Positions 62,230 through 64,000 of a stretch of DNA of 64,000 nt are shown one piece after another; positions within the stretch are counted from its first letter, which is position 1; each line of letters begins with the position of its first letter. Below the pieces are notes generated by a model that saw nothing but the letters and a program-made list of their open reading frames with translations, searched no databases and was not told the DNA's origin. Position numbers and translations under genes: made by a program. Location: NCBI GenBank assembly GCA_021029095.1, contig JAJOHG010000041.1, forward strand, positions 124,001 through 188,000, in the 5' to 3' direction. This DNA comes from Phellopilus nigrolimitatus. Taxonomy: Eukaryota > Basidiomycota > Agaricomycetes > Hymenochaetales > Hymenochaetaceae.

Positions 62230-64000
62230 TCTTCGTTAATGTGCAAAATGGTTGTGGTCGAAGGAAAAGAGGCTTGCTCGCTGCGTGGAGTCTGGACGGT
62301 CAGGGTGACGACGACGACGGTGGGAGTGCGAAGGCAGTTTGCCCATCTTGACACACTTGACGCATTTGGCAGCGCCCGCCACAAGCGCAGTTTTCCCACG
62401 CGGCGCCGTCCCCACCGCCCGCCGCAGACCATTTGGACAGCATTTCTCAAACGCTTACTTATCTGCCAAAAACGTTATATGTCAGTAATACACACTCGAA
62501 AGCGCTCTGATACTTGAACACGACGCGGAACTTGCTCTAACATTTCGTCTTCTTCCTCTCTCCATGACGAGTCCACAGAGCTTCACATCGAGCTTTGGCT
62601 CTAGTTCAATTGTGCTCAGACCAGTTTCTAGACAGGATAAGATTCGGGGCATCCGGTAAATTACTCGAGATCAAATGACAGCTGACGAATTTATTATTAT
62701 TATTTGTTCAGTCAGCTCAACTCTTTTCAGCGAGCGTAAAATATGATGCGTATTCCTTTTGAATCCGACTGTCAGCGCTTCCAAAAGAACAGGAGCATAT
62801 CACACTTTTACACGGAGTCAGACAATTTAATCCATTGAATTGCTGTTGAATGGTGTGTGCGTGTCCTAATAGTCATCTGCCCTTACAAGTGCTCACGAAT
62901 CATCGCGAGCACATCGCTGACGCATCTCGTGCTCAAGTTTCTTGTAGGTGCTGGTGTACAACCGCGGACAAACTGACGGAGAAATGCATCTGACCTCTGA
63001 ACAGACCTTGTCTTCTGTACTTAGCCCTCGGAACGCTTTGAACACAGTTTCCTGAGAAATCTATCGGTTTTGCAACGCAGCCTGGACCGGACTGAATCAA
63101 TCTATTCATCATCTTTTTATACAAACGTAATACTATCTGGGATGGGCCGACTATACGGCAGTTCAGCCTAGACTCGATAACCAGCCAACACCACCTGACT
63201 GCGTCTAAAAGGCATGTTCTCCCTAAAAATGACTCTGAAACTAAAACAGGCCAATCTCTAGACTGCATAGGCTACGCTTGGCATCACTCTTTCTGAATCG
63301 ACTTCTCCCCGAAGAAGCGGCTCACATCCAGTGCCTTCCGCCGTGCTTTCCTCGGAATTCTGTCATATCCATTTACAGTGCTCTAATTTCACAATCTTCG
63401 AAAGGCTTTACATATTTGATAATACCCCTCGTCACCCCTGGTGATCATCATCGAAACGAGCTTCTATGCGGGAGGGGACTGACGAGATTAGGACGATGAC
63501 CCTCCTTGAGCCTTGAGAACTATTGGTTTCCGAGTAACGAAGCAGGCGGTAATCCCTCTGGATCCTGTAATGAATGATAACGCTTTTTCGAAAGATTGTC
63601 ACATCCCGTTGAGCGATCAGAGTTCAATGCCTACTTGCGCTCCATATTTTCCTTGTCTCTTCGGAAAGTTCCTCTCGAAATTGCACCGACGCGTCAAGAA
63701 CCGACGAACCGTCGCAGTGCATTCAGCGTACTCTCACTCAACAATCGAAGCCAATAATTCCAGGGATATCCCGCATAAACTACATGTTGTTTAAATTCGC
63801 ATATTAAATGGCATTATTGAATTAAGGATTTCTCGTTTACTATGACAGGTAGGCAACTTTATTGGTATTAGATCTTCCCCGCCTCCTTTTTGGCTACGAA
63901 ACAAGTCGTCATGTAAAAATTTCGGGGCCAGCAAGAGACAGAGGACGTGTTTTCATGTTCAAGGTGTGCCACTACGACGAGCCCTGGCGATGATGAACAC
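62230..64000. other. Right-hand flank, no gene seen
   Basis: Upstream region of ROT1 followed by AT-rich sequence; no supported gene, repeat or RNA. Confidence 0.4.

Overview
The window is nuclear DNA from a filamentous basidiomycete, most likely an agaricomycete. Evidence for this is genes split by short GT-AG introns (mostly 45-70 nt), a Plavaka-type CACTA transposon, a family of F-box proteins with the 'VGQLSALVR' signature, clustered P450s, a C2-domain/STAND relic and a ROT1 homologue. No tRNA, rRNA or CRISPR was seen. Coordinates of spliced genes span start codon to stop codon, and exon limits were read by eye.

Layout. 0.7-3.95 kb (-): Plavaka transposase. 4.6-11.2 kb (+): a graveyard of decayed fragments of unrelated conserved genes, all on one strand: polyubiquitin, CCT8, beta-adaptin, class III aminotransferase, ATP-citrate lyase, SNF5 and a PMC1-type Ca2+-ATPase. 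11,878-14,489: a 2.6-kb element with 18-bp terminal inverted repeats and an 8-bp target-site duplication, as in hAT transposons. In place of a transposase it carries intron-containing pieces of three host genes (acyl-CoA synthetase, a PROPPIN/ATG18 WD protein and a GH16 glucanase). This is a fungal 'Pack-hAT' candidate and the most striking object here. 14.7-15.1 kb: CTACAG-rich tandem repeats. 15.1-16.1 kb (-): C2/STAND relic. 18.4-19.0 kb (+): alpha/beta-hydrolase relic.

19.7-24.3 kb (-): intact RPAP1. 24.6-26.3 kb (+): F-box gene with two frameshifts. 27.3-42.2 kb: a quasi-palindromic locus. Two P450 genes about 94% identical by eye (28.5-30.8 kb + and 39.4-41.8 kb -) and three members of a small secreted, beta-trefoil-like protein family surround a GC-rich core of conserved genes: CCDC25, glutathione synthetase and ISA2. 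The flanking non-coding blocks are also duplicated. 43.4-45.6 kb (-): Ser/Thr kinase. 46-55.5 kb: three more paralogous F-box genes, a UBC1/UBE2K-type E2 and a fifth, different F-box gene. 56.0-58.3 kb (-): proteasome subunit beta6 with three introns of 400-503 nt. 61.4-62.2 kb (-): ROT1. The rest appears non-coding.

Several genes that look functional carry single-base frame breaks (glutathione synthetase twice, the E2, four F-box genes, one P450), mostly +1. These could be recent decay or base-level sequence errors. The window cannot distinguish them.
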